Assembly: GCF_012927305.1 (NCBI RefSeq)
Contig: NZ_JABBGH010000001.1
Coordinates: forward strand, 1,116,001 to 1,180,000
Direction of reading: 5' to 3'
DNA length: 64,000 bases
Source: Hymenobacter polaris
GTDB taxonomy: Bacteria > Bacteroidota > Bacteroidia > Cytophagales > Hymenobacteraceae
The notes below the pieces were generated by a model, which was not told the DNA's origin, searched no databases, and worked only from the letters and a program-made list of their open reading frames with translations. Shown here in pieces: positions 17,141 through 26,274 of the stretch; the first letter of the stretch is position 1; every line of letters begins with the position of its first letter. A program made the translations under genes and the position numbers.

Positions 17141-19873
17141 TTATTCCGCCACCTCGTCGCGGTGCAGCTCGCGGCCCTGGTAGCGCACCAGCAGGTAGCG
17201 GCGGCGAGCCCCGTCGTAGCGCAGGGCCACGCCGGTGCCGGTGCTGGGCCAGGTGGCCGGGGCGCTGGCGCTACCGGCCAGCGGGCGGCCCTGGCCAGTA
17301 TAGAGCGTGACCTGGCCCGGCAGCGGCTCGGTAAGGGCCAGCACCTGGTGGCTGCCCCCAAAGTCAAACCACTGCACCGGCTTCTCGCCCGAGGTCAGCA
17401 GCTGGCGGCTCAGCAGCAACTCGCCGGTGGGGCTGAAGGCGCTGAGCTGGCCACCATCCTGCCGCACCACTACAAAGGAGCCGGCGCGGCGGCTGGCCTC
17501 GGGCACCAGCCGGAAGCTGGCCGTGCGGCTCCAGGTGGCCAGGCGGCGGCGGCTCGTCACGTCGCCGCTGAGGGTGAAGGCGAGCAGCTCGCCGTGCTGA
17601 TTGACGAGGCGCAGCTGGCTTTTGGCCAGCGTGGGGCCGGCCGTGGCCAGCAGCGGCCCCGCCAGCCTAGCCCCCGCGCTCACCGGAAAGCCGGGGTAGC
17701 GCTCGCCGGCCTGGTCGAAGGCGTAGACGTAGCCGTTGCGCAGGGCCGCCACCACCACGTCGCGCCCGCCCACGGTGAGCAGGGCGGGCGGGCCGGCCAG
17801 CGGTGCTTCGAGGCGGCGGGGCCAGCCGGGGTAGCGCCGGCCGTTGGTATCGAGCAGCAGCAGGTCGGTGGCAGTGGCCACCACCAGGCGCGGGGTGCCG
17901 GGAGCGGCCACCACCGCCGTCAGGGTCGTGGTATCGGGTAGGTTGAGGGGGAAGCCGGGCGCCTCGCGGCCGTCGGCCACGCTCAGCCAGTGCACCTGGT
18001 GGGCGGTGGCCAGCAGCAGGCGGCCCCGCACCAGGCGCGGCCCGGGGCCCACGGCCGGGCCGGGCAGGCTATCCACCCACGGCAGGGCGCCGGGCGCGCC
18101 GGGCAGCAGGCGCAGCACCCCCGCCGAATCGGCCAGCACGGTGGAATAGGCGTTTTCGGCGGCGCTCAGCAGCAGCGGCTTACCGGCCAGCGCGGTGCGG
18201 AACCGGGTGCCGGTGCTGGCCGCCAGGGCCGAGTCGGCGGCCGTGGCTTCGGTGGCGCGGCGCAGCAGCAGCTGGGCGTAGTAGGGACCGGCCTGGGCGG
18301 GGCCGCCGGCCCTAGGGGCCGCGTCGGGTGGCAGCAGCTGCCAGGCCACCTGCGGGAAGCGGCGCAGCAGGCTTTCGTTGCGCAGCAAGCCGGCGCGGCG
18401 GTCTTCGGCCAGCGTACCCAGCAGCGCGTTCCAGCCCTGGCGCACATCGGCCAGCAGGGTGAGGCGGGCCTGGGGCAAGGCCTGCTGCACCAGCGCCACC
18501 TGCGTGGTGGAGCGGCTCCACACCCGGCCGGCCGCCACCTCGGCGGCGTATCGGCGCAGGCTGGCTTTCTCGCCCCACACCAAGTAGCTGCCCATGAGCA
18601 CCGTGCCCAGCGGCACGGTGTCGGCCGGCGCAGGGCCGCCGAGGGGGCCCGCCAGCTGCGCCGCGCCCACGGGCGCCCCAAACAGCTCGAAACGGCCCAC
18701 GCGCTCGAACGCGGGCGCCACCCGGGCGGCGCGGCGCAGGCGCGCCAGCCAGCTTGCCGCCCGGCCGGGGGCGCGGCAGCGCAGCACCAGCACCGGCGCG
18801 GGCGGCGGGCCGGGCGTGGGCGCCGCCAGCCAGGCCAGGGCGGCCCCCGGCAGCAAGCTGGCGCGCAGGCTGTCGAGGGCCGGGCGGGTAGCCGAGTCGG
18901 GGGCGGCGGCTAGGGGCAGGCGGCCATCTACGGCCAGCAGCAGGGCGGTGCGCTGGGGCAGCACCTCGGCCAGGGGGCGCAGGGCCTGGGTGGGCGGGCC
19001 GCTCATCTGCGCCTGCCAGGCGCCGGCGGCCGTTTCGGGGTTGGCAAAGCCGGTGCAGGTAAGCTGGCCGGGGGCCAGTTGCAGCCCCAGCCAGCCGTCG
19101 CGCACCAAGGCCAGGGCCTGGTCGAGGCGGGCGTGGGTACCGGGCTGACACAGCACATCGAGCAGCCCCGGCAGACGGCGAAAATTGATGAGTAGCGTGG
19201 CATCGAAGTCGCGCAGCCGGAACAAGTCGGTTTCGCCGAAGCCGGCGCGCACGGTGGGCGCGTCGGGGTGCGCCAGTCGGTGCACTACGGCTTCTACCAG
19301 GCCCGGGTTGGTACTGAACAGCAAGTGGTTGCGGTAGTTGAGCAGCGTCAGGCGCTCGCCGCCGCGCCGGGTCAGCTCCTGCAGCTCCTGGCCTTCGTAG
19401 GCACGCGCCCCTAGGGTGTAGCGCGGGTCGCGGCCCAGGGTTTCGAGCAGGCCCCGCGCCTGGCGGTACTCGCGCACGCTCAGCAGTGGCAGCTGGTAGA
19501 GCAGGTCTACCTGGCGCGGCCCCGTGACGTGCAAGGACGTCAGCACCAGCTTATTGCCGAGCAGGCTCAGTAAGCCGCGGCGGGGGCTGGCGCTGGGGTT
19601 GCCGCCGGTGGCCAGGCTGTCGGCCAGGGTCAACTGGCCGGCTACCTGCTGGTAGTAGCGCACGCCGGTGAGGTTGTCCCACACGCCGGCCTCCTGCAGG
19701 TGGCGCACCAGGGCGGGGTGGTTGCGGGTGGCCAGCACCAGCACCGCATCGTCGGGCACCAGGGCGTAGGCATCGACGGGCACGGCGGCCAGCGTGCGGC
19801 GGTAGTAAACGTAGGTGGCCAGCGACAGCAGCAGCAGCGAGGCCAGCAGCAGGGCCAGGAGCTTGCGGGACAT
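17141..19873 (-). CDS. Large membrane-anchored protein with a beta-propeller-like C-terminus, function unknown
   Basis: 910 residues. One N-terminal membrane anchor (LLALLLASLLLLSLATYVYY), then about 550 residues without a family I can name (start VPVDAYALVPDDAVLVLATRNHPAL, as in DUF3352-like proteins, a weak resemblance), then a C-terminal part from about residue 600 with repeated short blades (HWLSVADGREAPGFPLNLPD, DLLLLDTNGRRYPGWPRRL, GYVYAFDQAGERYPGFPV, LLAFTLSGDVTSRR) resembling a PQQ/WD-type propeller. The repeated motif is G-x-x-YPG(F/W)P. It is likely periplasmic. It shares its terminator with the HMA gene; the next gene is separated by 44 nt. Confidence 0.75.
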   Translation of the reverse strand: MSRKLLALLLASLLLLSLATYVYYRRTLAAVPVDAYALVPDDAVLVLATRNHPALVRHLQEAGVWDNLTGVRYYQQVAGQLTLADSLATGGNPSASPRRGLLSLLGNKLVLTSLHVTGPRQVDLLYQLPLLSVREYRQARGLLETLGRDPRYTLGARAYEGQELQELTRRGGERLTLLNYRNHLLFSTNPGLVEAVVHRLAHPDAPTVRAGFGETDLFRLRDFDATLLINFRRLPGLLDVLCQPGTHARLDQALALVRDGWLGLQLAPGQLTCTGFANPETAAGAWQAQMSGPPTQALRPLAEVLPQRTALLLAVDGRLPLAAAPDSATRPALDSLRASLLPGAALAWLAAPTPGPPPAPVLVLRCRAPGRAASWLARLRRAARVAPAFERVGRFELFGAPVGAAQLAGPLGGPAPADTVPLGTVLMGSYLVWGEKASLRRYAAEVAAGRVWSRSTTQVALVQQALPQARLTLLADVRQGWNALLGTLAEDRRAGLLRNESLLRRFPQVAWQLLPPDAAPRAGGPAQAGPYYAQLLLRRATEATAADSALAASTGTRFRTALAGKPLLLSAAENAYSTVLADSAGVLRLLPGAPGALPWVDSLPGPAVGPGPRLVRGRLLLATAHQVHWLSVADGREAPGFPLNLPDTTTLTAVVAAPGTPRLVVATATDLLLLDTNGRRYPGWPRRLEAPLAGPPALLTVGGRDVVVAALRNGYVYAFDQAGERYPGFPVSAGARLAGPLLATAGPTLAKSQLRLVNQHGELLAFTLSGDVTSRRRLATWSRTASFRLVPEASRRAGSFVVVRQDGGQLSAFSPTGELLLSRQLLTSGEKPVQWFDFGGSHQVLALTEPLPGQVTLYTGQGRPLAGSASAPATWPSTGTGVALRYDGARRRYLLVRYQGRELHRDEVAE

Positions 19874-19917
19874 GCGGGCAAAAGTAGCGCCTAGGGCGCA
19901 AGGGTCCCTAGGGCAGC

Positions 19918-20613
19918 TTAGCGCCCAAAGGTGAGCGTGGCGCGCAGCGTATCGGGCGGCCGGGCAGCGGGACTTTGCACCACCAGCGCCACGGCGGTGT
20001 CTTTGGTTAGCTGGCCCGCGGTGTTGCGCTGGTAATAGTGAAATTGCACGCCCACTGGCGGCAGGTAGTAGCCGCGTAGATAGGCCAGCGTATCCAGGTT
20101 GTTGCCGTGCAGGTAGCGGTAGTTGAAATCGAGCTGCTGGTAGCCGGTGTTACGGTTGCGAATGCGCACGGCCACGGTGCGCAGCTCGTTGGGCTGGAAA
20201 TCGACGGTATTGGTTTGACCAACGGTTACTTCTTGGCTGTTAAGATATTGAAAAATACTAGCTTTAGGATTGGTGACAAAAGCCAAGCGATAGTACGGCG
20301 AAGACTTTCGCAAATCCAGCGGCTCGGCCGTAGCGGCATAGTACAGGCCCTTGCGGTTGCGAAAGCTCAGCTGATACTTACCCTGCCTATCGGTCCGCAC
20401 CGAGTCGCCAGTGGCAATTAGGTAGGGCCTGCCAAATATGCCGCGCTGAAACGACTCAATGACCATCAGCACGCTCGCCAGCGGCCGGCCGGTTTCAGCA
20501 CTCGTCACGGTGCCCTGCACTACGGTCAGCTGGTCGGGCTCGGCGGTATTCTCACACGCTACCAGGCAGGTGACGCAGAACAGGCTGACCAGGCAGAGTA
20601 GCAGCAGACGCAT
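19918..20613 (-). CDS. Lipoprotein with carboxypeptidase-regulatory-like domain
   Basis: 231 residues. The signal peptide LLLLCLVSLFCVTCLVAC ends in a lipobox. The sequence after it, VVQGTVTSAETGRPLASVLMVI...DSVRTDRQGKYQLSF, is the usual CarboxypepD_reg-type Ig fold of Bacteroidetes surface proteins. No catalytic site is seen. The start ATG at 20611-20613 opens the signal peptide; the frame is open further upstream but antisense to the APC permease start. It lies upstream of the 910-residue gene on the same strand with a 44-nt gap, so the two may be co-transcribed. Confidence 0.8.
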   Translation of the reverse strand: MRLLLLCLVSLFCVTCLVACENTAEPDQLTVVQGTVTSAETGRPLASVLMVIESFQRGIFGRPYLIATGDSVRTDRQGKYQLSFRNRKGLYYAATAEPLDLRKSSPYYRLAFVTNPKASIFQYLNSQEVTVGQTNTVDFQPNELRTVAVRIRNRNTGYQQLDFNYRYLHGNNLDTLAYLRGYYLPPVGVQFHYYQRNTAGQLTKDTAVALVVQSPAARPPDTLRATLTFGR

Positions 20614-20731
20614 GGTGGCGGTTATTTTCCAGCGAGTAGGTGGTTTTTCTGAAGTCAGCCTGAAGATACTAGTGTTGCCCCAGAAGTTGCATTCAGCCCT
20701 AGGCCCGTTATTTGGCGAAAATCCTCCCTGA

Positions 20732-22216
20732 ATGGCTTCTCCCACTACCTCCCCTCCTACTACCGACGCGCCCGGCCACTTCAAGCGCGCGCTTACGCTG
20801 TTTGATGCCGTGATGCTCGTCACGGGCTCCATGATTGGCTCGGGCATTTTCCTGGTGTCGGCCGACATTGCCCGGCAGGTGGGCTCGGCGGGCTGGCTGC
20901 TGGTGGTGTGGCTGCTCACGGGCCTCATCACCATGGCCGGCGCCATTAGCTACGGCGAGCTGGCGGCCATGTTCCCCAAGGTGGGCGGGCAGTACGTGTA
21001 CCTGCGCGAGGCCTTCGGGCGGCTGGTGGCGTTTCTCTACGGCTGGACGCTGTTTCTGGTCATCCAAACCGGCGTTATCGCGGCCGTGGCGGTGGCCTTT
21101 GCCAAGTTCACGGGCGTATTGCTGCCCTGGTTTTCGGTCAAGCACGTGCTGTTCAGCCTAGGGCCCTTTCCCATTAGCTCAGTGCAGGTGCTGGCCATTC
21201 TGCTCATCGTGGCCATCACGGCCGTGAACGCGCGGGGCGTGCAGGCTGGCAAGCTCATCCAGAACGTGCTGGGCTCGACCAAGCTCGTGGCCCTGGCGCT
21301 GCTCATCTTGTTCGGCTTGTTTCTGGGGCTGAACGCCGACGCCGTGCAGGCCAATTTCCACGACCTCTGGCACGCTACGCGCTCGCCGGCGCCGGGCGTG
21401 GGCGGGACGGTGGTACCGCTCAGCAGCGGGGCGCTCGTTATTGGCATCGGCATGGCCATGACCGGCTCGCTGTTCTCGTCCGATTCGTGGAACAACATCG
21501 GCTTCGCGGGCGAGGAAATCCAGAACCCCGAGCGCACCTTGGTGCGCAGCATGGCCCTAGGCACGGCCATCGTCACGACGCTCTACATCCTCATCAACGT
21601 GGTGTATTTGCTGGTGCTGCCCCTGCAGGGCTCGCCCGAGGCCGCTACCCTAGCCGGCCGCGGCATTCAGTACGCCACCGACGACCGGGTGGCCACTGCC
21701 GTGGCCGAGTCGGTAATGGGCCGGGCGGGCGCTTACGTGCTGGCGGTGCTCATCATGCTCAGCACCTTCGGGGCCAACAACGGCATCATCCTGAGCGGGG
21801 CCCGCGCCTACTACGCCATGGCTAAGGACGGCCTGTTTTTTCCGGGGCTGGCCCGCCTCAACCGGGCTGGGGTGCCGGGCCGGGCGCTGTGGGTGCAGTG
21901 CCTGTGGGCCAGTTTGCTGTGCCTGAGCGGCAGCTACGGGCAGCTGCTCAACTACGTCATGTTTTCGGTTATCCTGTTCTACCTCATCACGATAATCGGC
22001 ATTTTCGTGCTGCGCCGCACTCGGCCCACCGCGCCCCGCCCCTACCGCGCCTGGGGCTACCCGGTGCTACCGGGCATTTACGTGGTGCTGGCCTCGGCCT
22101 TCTGCATCATCCTGCTCATCGCCCCTGACACGGCCGAGTACTCGCGCTACGGCCTGGGCCTGGTGGCCCTAGGGCTGCCGGTGTACCTGCTGTTTGGGCG
22201 CCGGATGAGCGTGTAG
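20732..22216 (+). CDS. APC-family amino acid permease
   Basis: 494-residue inner-membrane transporter with 12 predicted membrane segments. The first carries the family hallmark LFDAVMLVTGSMIGSGIFLVSADIARQVG; SDSWNNIGFAGEEIQNPERTL resembles the LAT-type (heteromeric amino acid transporter) subgroup. Substrate not assignable. Its TAG stop (22214-22216) is the first triplet of a perfect 42-bp inverted repeat. Confidence 0.92.
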   Translation: MASPTTSPPTTDAPGHFKRALTLFDAVMLVTGSMIGSGIFLVSADIARQVGSAGWLLVVWLLTGLITMAGAISYGELAAMFPKVGGQYVYLREAFGRLVAFLYGWTLFLVIQTGVIAAVAVAFAKFTGVLLPWFSVKHVLFSLGPFPISSVQVLAILLIVAITAVNARGVQAGKLIQNVLGSTKLVALALLILFGLFLGLNADAVQANFHDLWHATRSPAPGVGGTVVPLSSGALVIGIGMAMTGSLFSSDSWNNIGFAGEEIQNPERTLVRSMALGTAIVTTLYILINVVYLLVLPLQGSPEAATLAGRGIQYATDDRVATAVAESVMGRAGAYVLAVLIMLSTFGANNGIILSGARAYYAMAKDGLFFPGLARLNRAGVPGRALWVQCLWASLLCLSGSYGQLLNYVMFSVILFYLITIIGIFVLRRTRPTAPRPYRAWGYPVLPGIYVVLASAFCIILLIAPDTAEYSRYGLGLVALGLPVYLLFGRRMSV

Positions 22217-22308
22217 GAAGTCAAAAGTGAGGAGTTAAAAGTTAAAATCCCCGGCTTCACATGGAGGCCGGGGATTTTAACTTTTAACTCCTCACTTTTG
22301 ACTTCCTA
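22214..22308. repeat. Perfect 42-bp inverted repeat holding both stop codons of convergent genes
   Basis: Arms 22214-22255 and 22267-22308 are fully complementary with an 11-nt loop. Each arm begins with TAG, which is the stop of the APC permease on the plus strand and of the esterase on the minus strand. The outer part is AT-rich (TTAAAAGTTAAAA with near-direct repeats GTTAAAA), the inner part is GC-rich (CCCCGGC). It can act as a bidirectional terminator, but is far longer than needed. Confidence 0.95.
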
Positions 22309-23454
22309 CTGAAACGCGGCCTTAAGGCGGTCGGCGGCGTGGTTTTGGGCGTCGACGGCGAGGGGCACGAGGTCGTAGGTACCAAAGAACTCGTGGGTGG
22401 TGCCCGCGTAGAGCGTGTAGTCCGTGCTCACGCCGGCGGCCGTTAGCTTGTCGCGCAGGCTCTGGCCCTCGGTTTGCAGCGGGTCTATTTCGGCGGCGAT
22501 AATCGTGGTGGGTGGCAGGCCTTTGAGGTCGGCTACGTCCACCAGCGAAATGAGGCGGTTGTCGCCATCGGCCGGCGAGTTAAAATACAGGCCGCTGAAA
22601 TACTGGATGTTGGCCTGGTTCAGGGGCATAGCATTGGCGTATTTCTGGTAAGAGGCCGTGGTCATGTTGTTGTCGGCCTCGGGGTACACCAGCAGCTCGT
22701 GCACGGGCAGGGCCAGGCCGCGCTCCTTGGCCAGCAGGCACACGGCGGCGGCCAGGTTGCCCCCGGCGCTCTCGCCCGCCACGGCAATTTTAGCCGGGTT
22801 CACCCCTAGGGCCGCCGCATTATCGCGCACGTACTTGTAGGCGGCGTAGGCATCCTCGTGGGCCGCCGGAAACTTGTTCATAGTTTCGGAAGCCAGGCGG
22901 TAATCTACCGAGAACACGATGGCCCCAGTGTTGTTGGCCAGCGCCTTAGCTGACGGCTCATACACGTCGAGCGAGCCAATGACGAAGCCCCCGCCGTGGT
23001 AATACACGATGGCCGGTAGGGTGCCGCTCGCGTTGGCAGGCTTGTACACCCGCACCGGCACGCCATCGGCAGCCGAGCCGGCAGTGTTTGTCTTAAGCAC
23101 CATCTGACTGATGGTCAGGTTAAAAGACGAGGCAGCGCGGTTGTTTTTGGCAAGCAGCGCCCGCACGGCGTCGCCGCTCACGCTGTGCGTCATGCGGGCC
23201 TGGCGGGCCGAGAGCGTGGGCAATGCCGGGTCATTGAAGGCAATAAACTGCTCGATAACGGCCCACATCTGGTCGTTCTCGTTGGGCGCGTAGCTGGGCT
23301 TGGCCGTGGTTGGCTGAATGAGACTGGGCGACGAGTCGCTGTCTTTTTTGCAAGCAGCCAGCGGGCCGCCCAGGCTGGCGGCCAGGCCGGCCAGCACTAG
23401 CAGGCGGGGTAAAGGCCGGCTGGCCAGCCCGCGCGTGGAGGAAACAGTAATCAT
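22306..23454 (-). CDS. Alpha/beta-hydrolase of the hormone-sensitive lipase family, lipoprotein
   Basis: 382 residues. A lipoprotein signal (LVLAGLAASLGGPLAAC) precedes a catalytic domain with the HGGG oxyanion motif (YYHGGGFVIGS), the nucleophile elbow GESAGG, the acid in AEIDPLQ and the His in TTHEFF. This order is the HSL (family IV) esterase type, acting on short acyl esters. It is likely in the periplasm or at the cell surface. The ATG at 23452-23454 is used. Confidence 0.9.
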   Translation of the reverse strand: MITVSSTRGLASRPLPRLLVLAGLAASLGGPLAACKKDSDSSPSLIQPTTAKPSYAPNENDQMWAVIEQFIAFNDPALPTLSARQARMTHSVSGDAVRALLAKNNRAASSFNLTISQMVLKTNTAGSAADGVPVRVYKPANASGTLPAIVYYHGGGFVIGSLDVYEPSAKALANNTGAIVFSVDYRLASETMNKFPAAHEDAYAAYKYVRDNAAALGVNPAKIAVAGESAGGNLAAAVCLLAKERGLALPVHELLVYPEADNNMTTASYQKYANAMPLNQANIQYFSGLYFNSPADGDNRLISLVDVADLKGLPPTTIIAAEIDPLQTEGQSLRDKLTAAGVSTDYTLYAGTTHEFFGTYDLVPLAVDAQNHAADRLKAAFQ

Positions 23455-23573
23455 ACGTGAAGCAGGGGGCTAAAATTTTATTTTCCCTACGCACGCCAGT
23501 ACCGTCAATGTTGCAATTATTTATTCTTAACAACCAACTACTTAAGCCGCACTACGGGGCTTGTTAGCAAGCA

Positions 23574-23621
23574 GGCAGCCACTTAAGAAAGGCACGGTTG
23601 CGTCTTTCTTAAGTGGCTGCC
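23574..23621. repeat. Perfect 18-bp inverted repeat
   Basis: GGCAGCCACTTAAGAAAG (23574-23591) and its complement (23604-23621), 12-nt loop, no T-run on either side. It lies between the small lipoprotein and the esterase. The flanks 23455-23573 and 23622-23713 show nothing else that I can assign. Confidence 0.8.
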
Positions 23622-23713
23622 CTAATGTTGCGGAGCGCGCTTAGCCTGCGTCTGCGCCCCATTTTCAACTGATGTTGCCCTGTTCCATCCTAGTGCCCCT
23701 AGGGCCTGCGTGC

Positions 23714-23944
23714 TCAACGGGGCGTTACGGACGAGCGGGCCGCCGTCGAGTCGGCGCTGGTACTTACCGCATCGGGGGCAGGGGCAGTTAGGCTGGCTTT
23801 CACCGAGTCTTGCGCTTCCGCGCCTGCGGGCAGCGTTACCGATGAGCCGGCTGGTTGGGTGGGCGAGTTGCAGCTAGCCACGCCAGCCGCCAGCAGGAAG
23901 GCTAGGGCACTTACCCCGGCCTTTTTTTTGAGTTGAAAGCGCAC
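23714..23944 (-). CDS. Small lipoprotein, function unknown
   Basis: 76 residues from a GTG at 23942-23944: a short basic start (RFQLKKK), a hydrophobic stretch and the lipobox VASC, followed by a Ser/Thr/Ala/Pro-rich low-complexity tail. An ATG at 23993-23995 would give 93 residues but an atypically long signal. No family recognised. Confidence 0.6.
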   Translation of the reverse strand: MRFQLKKKAGVSALAFLLAAGVASCNSPTQPAGSSVTLPAGAEAQDSVKASLTAPAPDAVSTSADSTAARSSVTPR

Positions 23945-24018
23945 GATATGCAGCGAAATAAATAACCTGGCAGCGCAGGCTGGGCACCGGGCCACCTACT
24001 ACGCTACTTGGTTGAGTG

Positions 24019-24052
24019 AAAAAAGGCCTAGGAGCAGCACTGCCCCTAGGCC
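24019..24052 (-). terminator. Terminator made of two CCTAGG palindromes
   Basis: On the minus strand GGCCTAGG (24045-24052) pairs with CCTAGGCC (24025-24032) and is followed by six T (24019-24024). It closes the 146-residue hydrophilic gene upstream. Confidence 0.75.
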
Positions 24053-24083
24053 ACCATCGACTAGCTACCTCACTAGGCAGCAG

Positions 24084-24524
24084 CTAGTTGCTAGTTTCGT
24101 CCTGGGGCTTGCGGGCGGGGCCGCTGGTGTGGTCTTCGCCCAGGCGCTGGTCGTGCATCCGAATGCCGTCGCCCAGCTCGTAACTGCCTTCCTCGGTGAA
24201 GCCGGGGCCCTGGGCCTGCTCGCCGGCCGTGGCGTGGTTATTGCCGCCCTGGGGCTCGGTTTCCGAGCCGCCAATGTGCAGGTTGCTCAACTGGTCTTTC
24301 TGGTCGCTGCGCTGCGTATAGGCGTTGGCGCCGGTGTTGCGGGCGGCGCTGGCGTCGTTGCTGTCCTTGTTGTTGCTTTGGTCGCGCTGGTAGTCGCGCT
24401 GCTTCTCCAGCTCTTCGTTGTGGGCACCGGGCACGTTGTTCACCGGGTTTTGGTTGGAGCCCTGGTGTTCTTGCTCGCCCGTTTTGGGCTTGTTTTCGTC
24501 GAAAATCTCGTCGTTGAGTAACAT
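24084..24524 (-). CDS. Hydrophilic, probably disordered protein
   Basis: 146 residues, rich in Asn, Gln, Asp, Glu, Gly and Ser with almost no hydrophobic core (for example EELEKQRDYQRDQSNNKDSNDASAARN). No signal peptide or domain recognised; composition resembles stress-related hydrophilins. The opposite strand is also open, but the hydrophobic, Val/Ala-rich translation there is a shadow of this gene. A terminator follows in the right direction. Confidence 0.7.
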   Translation of the reverse strand: MLLNDEIFDENKPKTGEQEHQGSNQNPVNNVPGAHNEELEKQRDYQRDQSNNKDSNDASAARNTGANAYTQRSDQKDQLSNLHIGGSETEPQGGNNHATAGEQAQGPGFTEEGSYELGDGIRMHDQRLGEDHTSGPARKPQDETSN

Positions 24525-24676
24525 ATTAGGGGGAGGGAAAAGGGTAAAGGCTTGGGCGGAAAAGGCAGCCTAGGGCCCGCACCGGTAAACTTCGCGCGGG
24601 CCGCCGCCGTTGTTGCATACGCGGAGCCGGGGGCGGGGTTATCGTTGTTGCCTTCCCCAGCCCATCTTTTCGCCCC

Positions 24677-24907
24677 ATGGAACTCGCTAAGCTCTACCGC
24701 CCTACCCGCTTCAACTCCTGGCAGTTCATCGCCTTCACCGGCCTGCTGATGAGCGCCGGGGCCCAGGTGCTCATCCGCTACGTATTTGCCCGGCCCCTGC
24801 CCGCGGGCTACCAGTGGCTCTACGTGTGTTGGGCGGCGCTGTTTGTGGTGGGCGCGCTGGTCAATTTATTCGGCAAGGAGCGGCCGGCCGGGCATCACCA
24901 CCATTAG
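24677..24907 (+). CDS. Small membrane protein, two predicted segments
   Basis: 76 residues, two membrane spans (FIAFTGLLMSAGAQVLIRYVF and WLYVCWAALFVVGALVNLF), ending in a natural GHHHH tail that might bind metal. No named family. It precedes the efflux operon but is separated from it by 188 nt. Confidence 0.7.
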   Translation: MELAKLYRPTRFNSWQFIAFTGLLMSAGAQVLIRYVFARPLPAGYQWLYVCWAALFVVGALVNLFGKERPAGHHHH

Positions 24908-25095
24908 TAGTAACTAACGTTTGGTGAGTAGTGCTTAATGTCGCCTGTCATTGTCTGGTGCGCTACACGCTCGCGATTCTAGGCGACGTTAATCACTATC
25001 CCCCATCCGTGCGTATAGAGCCTTTAGCCGGTGAATTGCAGCTGTCTGCCTACTCTATACCGGCCAGCTGCTTCCAGCTTTGCACCTTTATACCT

Positions 25096-26259
25096 ATGCG
25101 GAACAACCTGCCTTTTCTGGCGGCCGGCCTGCTGGCGCTGAGCCTGGCGGCATGCGGCGGCAAAAAGAAGGATGCGGCCCAGAAAGGCCCGCCCAAAATT
25201 CAAACCTACCCCGTGCTCAGGCTACGCCCCGATACGGTGACGCTGTTTCAGGACTACCCGGCCACCATTCAGGGCAAGCAGAACGTGGAAATTCGGCCCA
25301 AGGTGGATGGCTACGTGGAGGCCATTTACGTGGACGAGGGCGCCAACGTACTTAAGGGCCAGAAGCTATTCAAAATTAGCGCCCCGCAGTACGAACAAGA
25401 GGTGCGCACGGCCCGCGCCGGCATCAAAACCGCCCAGGCCGACGTGGATGCCGCCGAGATGACCGTGCGCAAGGTGTCGCCGCTGGTGGCGCGCGGCATC
25501 ATCAGCAAGTACGAGCTGGAAGGCGCCCAGTACACCCTCGAAAGCAAGCAGGCCGCCCTGGCCCAGGCCCGCGCCACGCTGGCTAATGCCCTCACTAACC
25601 TAGGCTACACGGTCATTACCAGCCCGGTAGACGGCGTGGTGGGCACCATCCCCAACAAGATTGGCGCGCTGGTGAGCAGCACGTCCGCCGACCCGCTCAC
25701 CACCGTGTCGGGCACGGCCGACGTGTACGCCTACTTCTCGCTCAGCGAGAAGGCACTGCTGAACTTTGTGCAGCGGCGGCCCGGCGCCACCCTGCAAGAC
25801 AAGCTGGCCAACCTGCCCAACGTGCGCCTGGTGCTGGCCAACGGGGCGGTGTATCAGTACCCTGGCCGGGTGAAAACGGCCATCGGCTCGGTAGATACTG
25901 AAACGGGCGCCAGCACCTTCCGCGCCACCTTCCCCAACCCCAACGGCCTGCTGCGCAGCGGCGGCAGCGGCGCGGTGCGCACCGTGCAGCCCATGCGCAA
26001 TGTGCTCGTCATTCCGCAGAGCGCCACCTACGAGCTGCAGGGCAAGCGCTTTGCCTACGTGGTGGGCCGCGACACGGCCGTGTACGCCGCGCCCATCACC
26101 GTCACGCCCACGCCCGATGGCCAGTCGTTCGTAGTGGATGCGGGCCTGAAGCCGGGCGAGGAAGTGGTGTTGCAGGGCGCCGCCAGCCTCAAGGACGGCA
26201 CCAAGATTAAGCCCGTGGTGCAGTCGGCAGCCAAGGCCAAGGCGGACGTAAAAGGGTAA
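25096..26259 (+). CDS. RND efflux adaptor (membrane fusion protein), lipoprotein
   Basis: 387 residues. Lipobox LALSLAAC; then the barrel-sandwich half RPKVDGYVEAIYVDEGANVLKGQKLFKI, an alpha-hairpin (EQEVRTARAGIKTAQADVDAAE...), the second lipoyl half TSPVDGVVGTIPNKIGALVSS, beta-barrel and membrane-proximal domains. This is the AcrA/MexA layout, linking pump and outer-membrane channel. The ATG at 25096 opens the signal peptide. First gene of a three-gene efflux unit with the pump 131 nt downstream. Confidence 0.94.
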   Translation: MRNNLPFLAAGLLALSLAACGGKKKDAAQKGPPKIQTYPVLRLRPDTVTLFQDYPATIQGKQNVEIRPKVDGYVEAIYVDEGANVLKGQKLFKISAPQYEQEVRTARAGIKTAQADVDAAEMTVRKVSPLVARGIISKYELEGAQYTLESKQAALAQARATLANALTNLGYTVITSPVDGVVGTIPNKIGALVSSTSADPLTTVSGTADVYAYFSLSEKALLNFVQRRPGATLQDKLANLPNVRLVLANGAVYQYPGRVKTAIGSVDTETGASTFRATFPNPNGLLRSGGSGAVRTVQPMRNVLVIPQSATYELQGKRFAYVVGRDTAVYAAPITVTPTPDGQSFVVDAGLKPGEEVVLQGAASLKDGTKIKPVVQSAAKAKADVKG

Positions 26260-26274
26260 CGCTGCTTTAAGGAG

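Noticed and set aside
18312..19151. Long open frames opposite the 910-residue gene and others in GC-rich genes
   Set aside because: They mirror the real frame, have Arg/Gly/Pro/Ala-rich composition, no family motif and no promoter.
22214..22308. Insertion sequence terminal repeats
   Set aside because: Only an 11-nt loop separates the arms, with no transposase or target duplication seen.
24012..24521. Plus-strand frame of 169 codons opposite the hydrophilic gene
   Set aside because: Val/Ala/Leu-rich translation is a shadow; the minus frame has a matching terminator and start.
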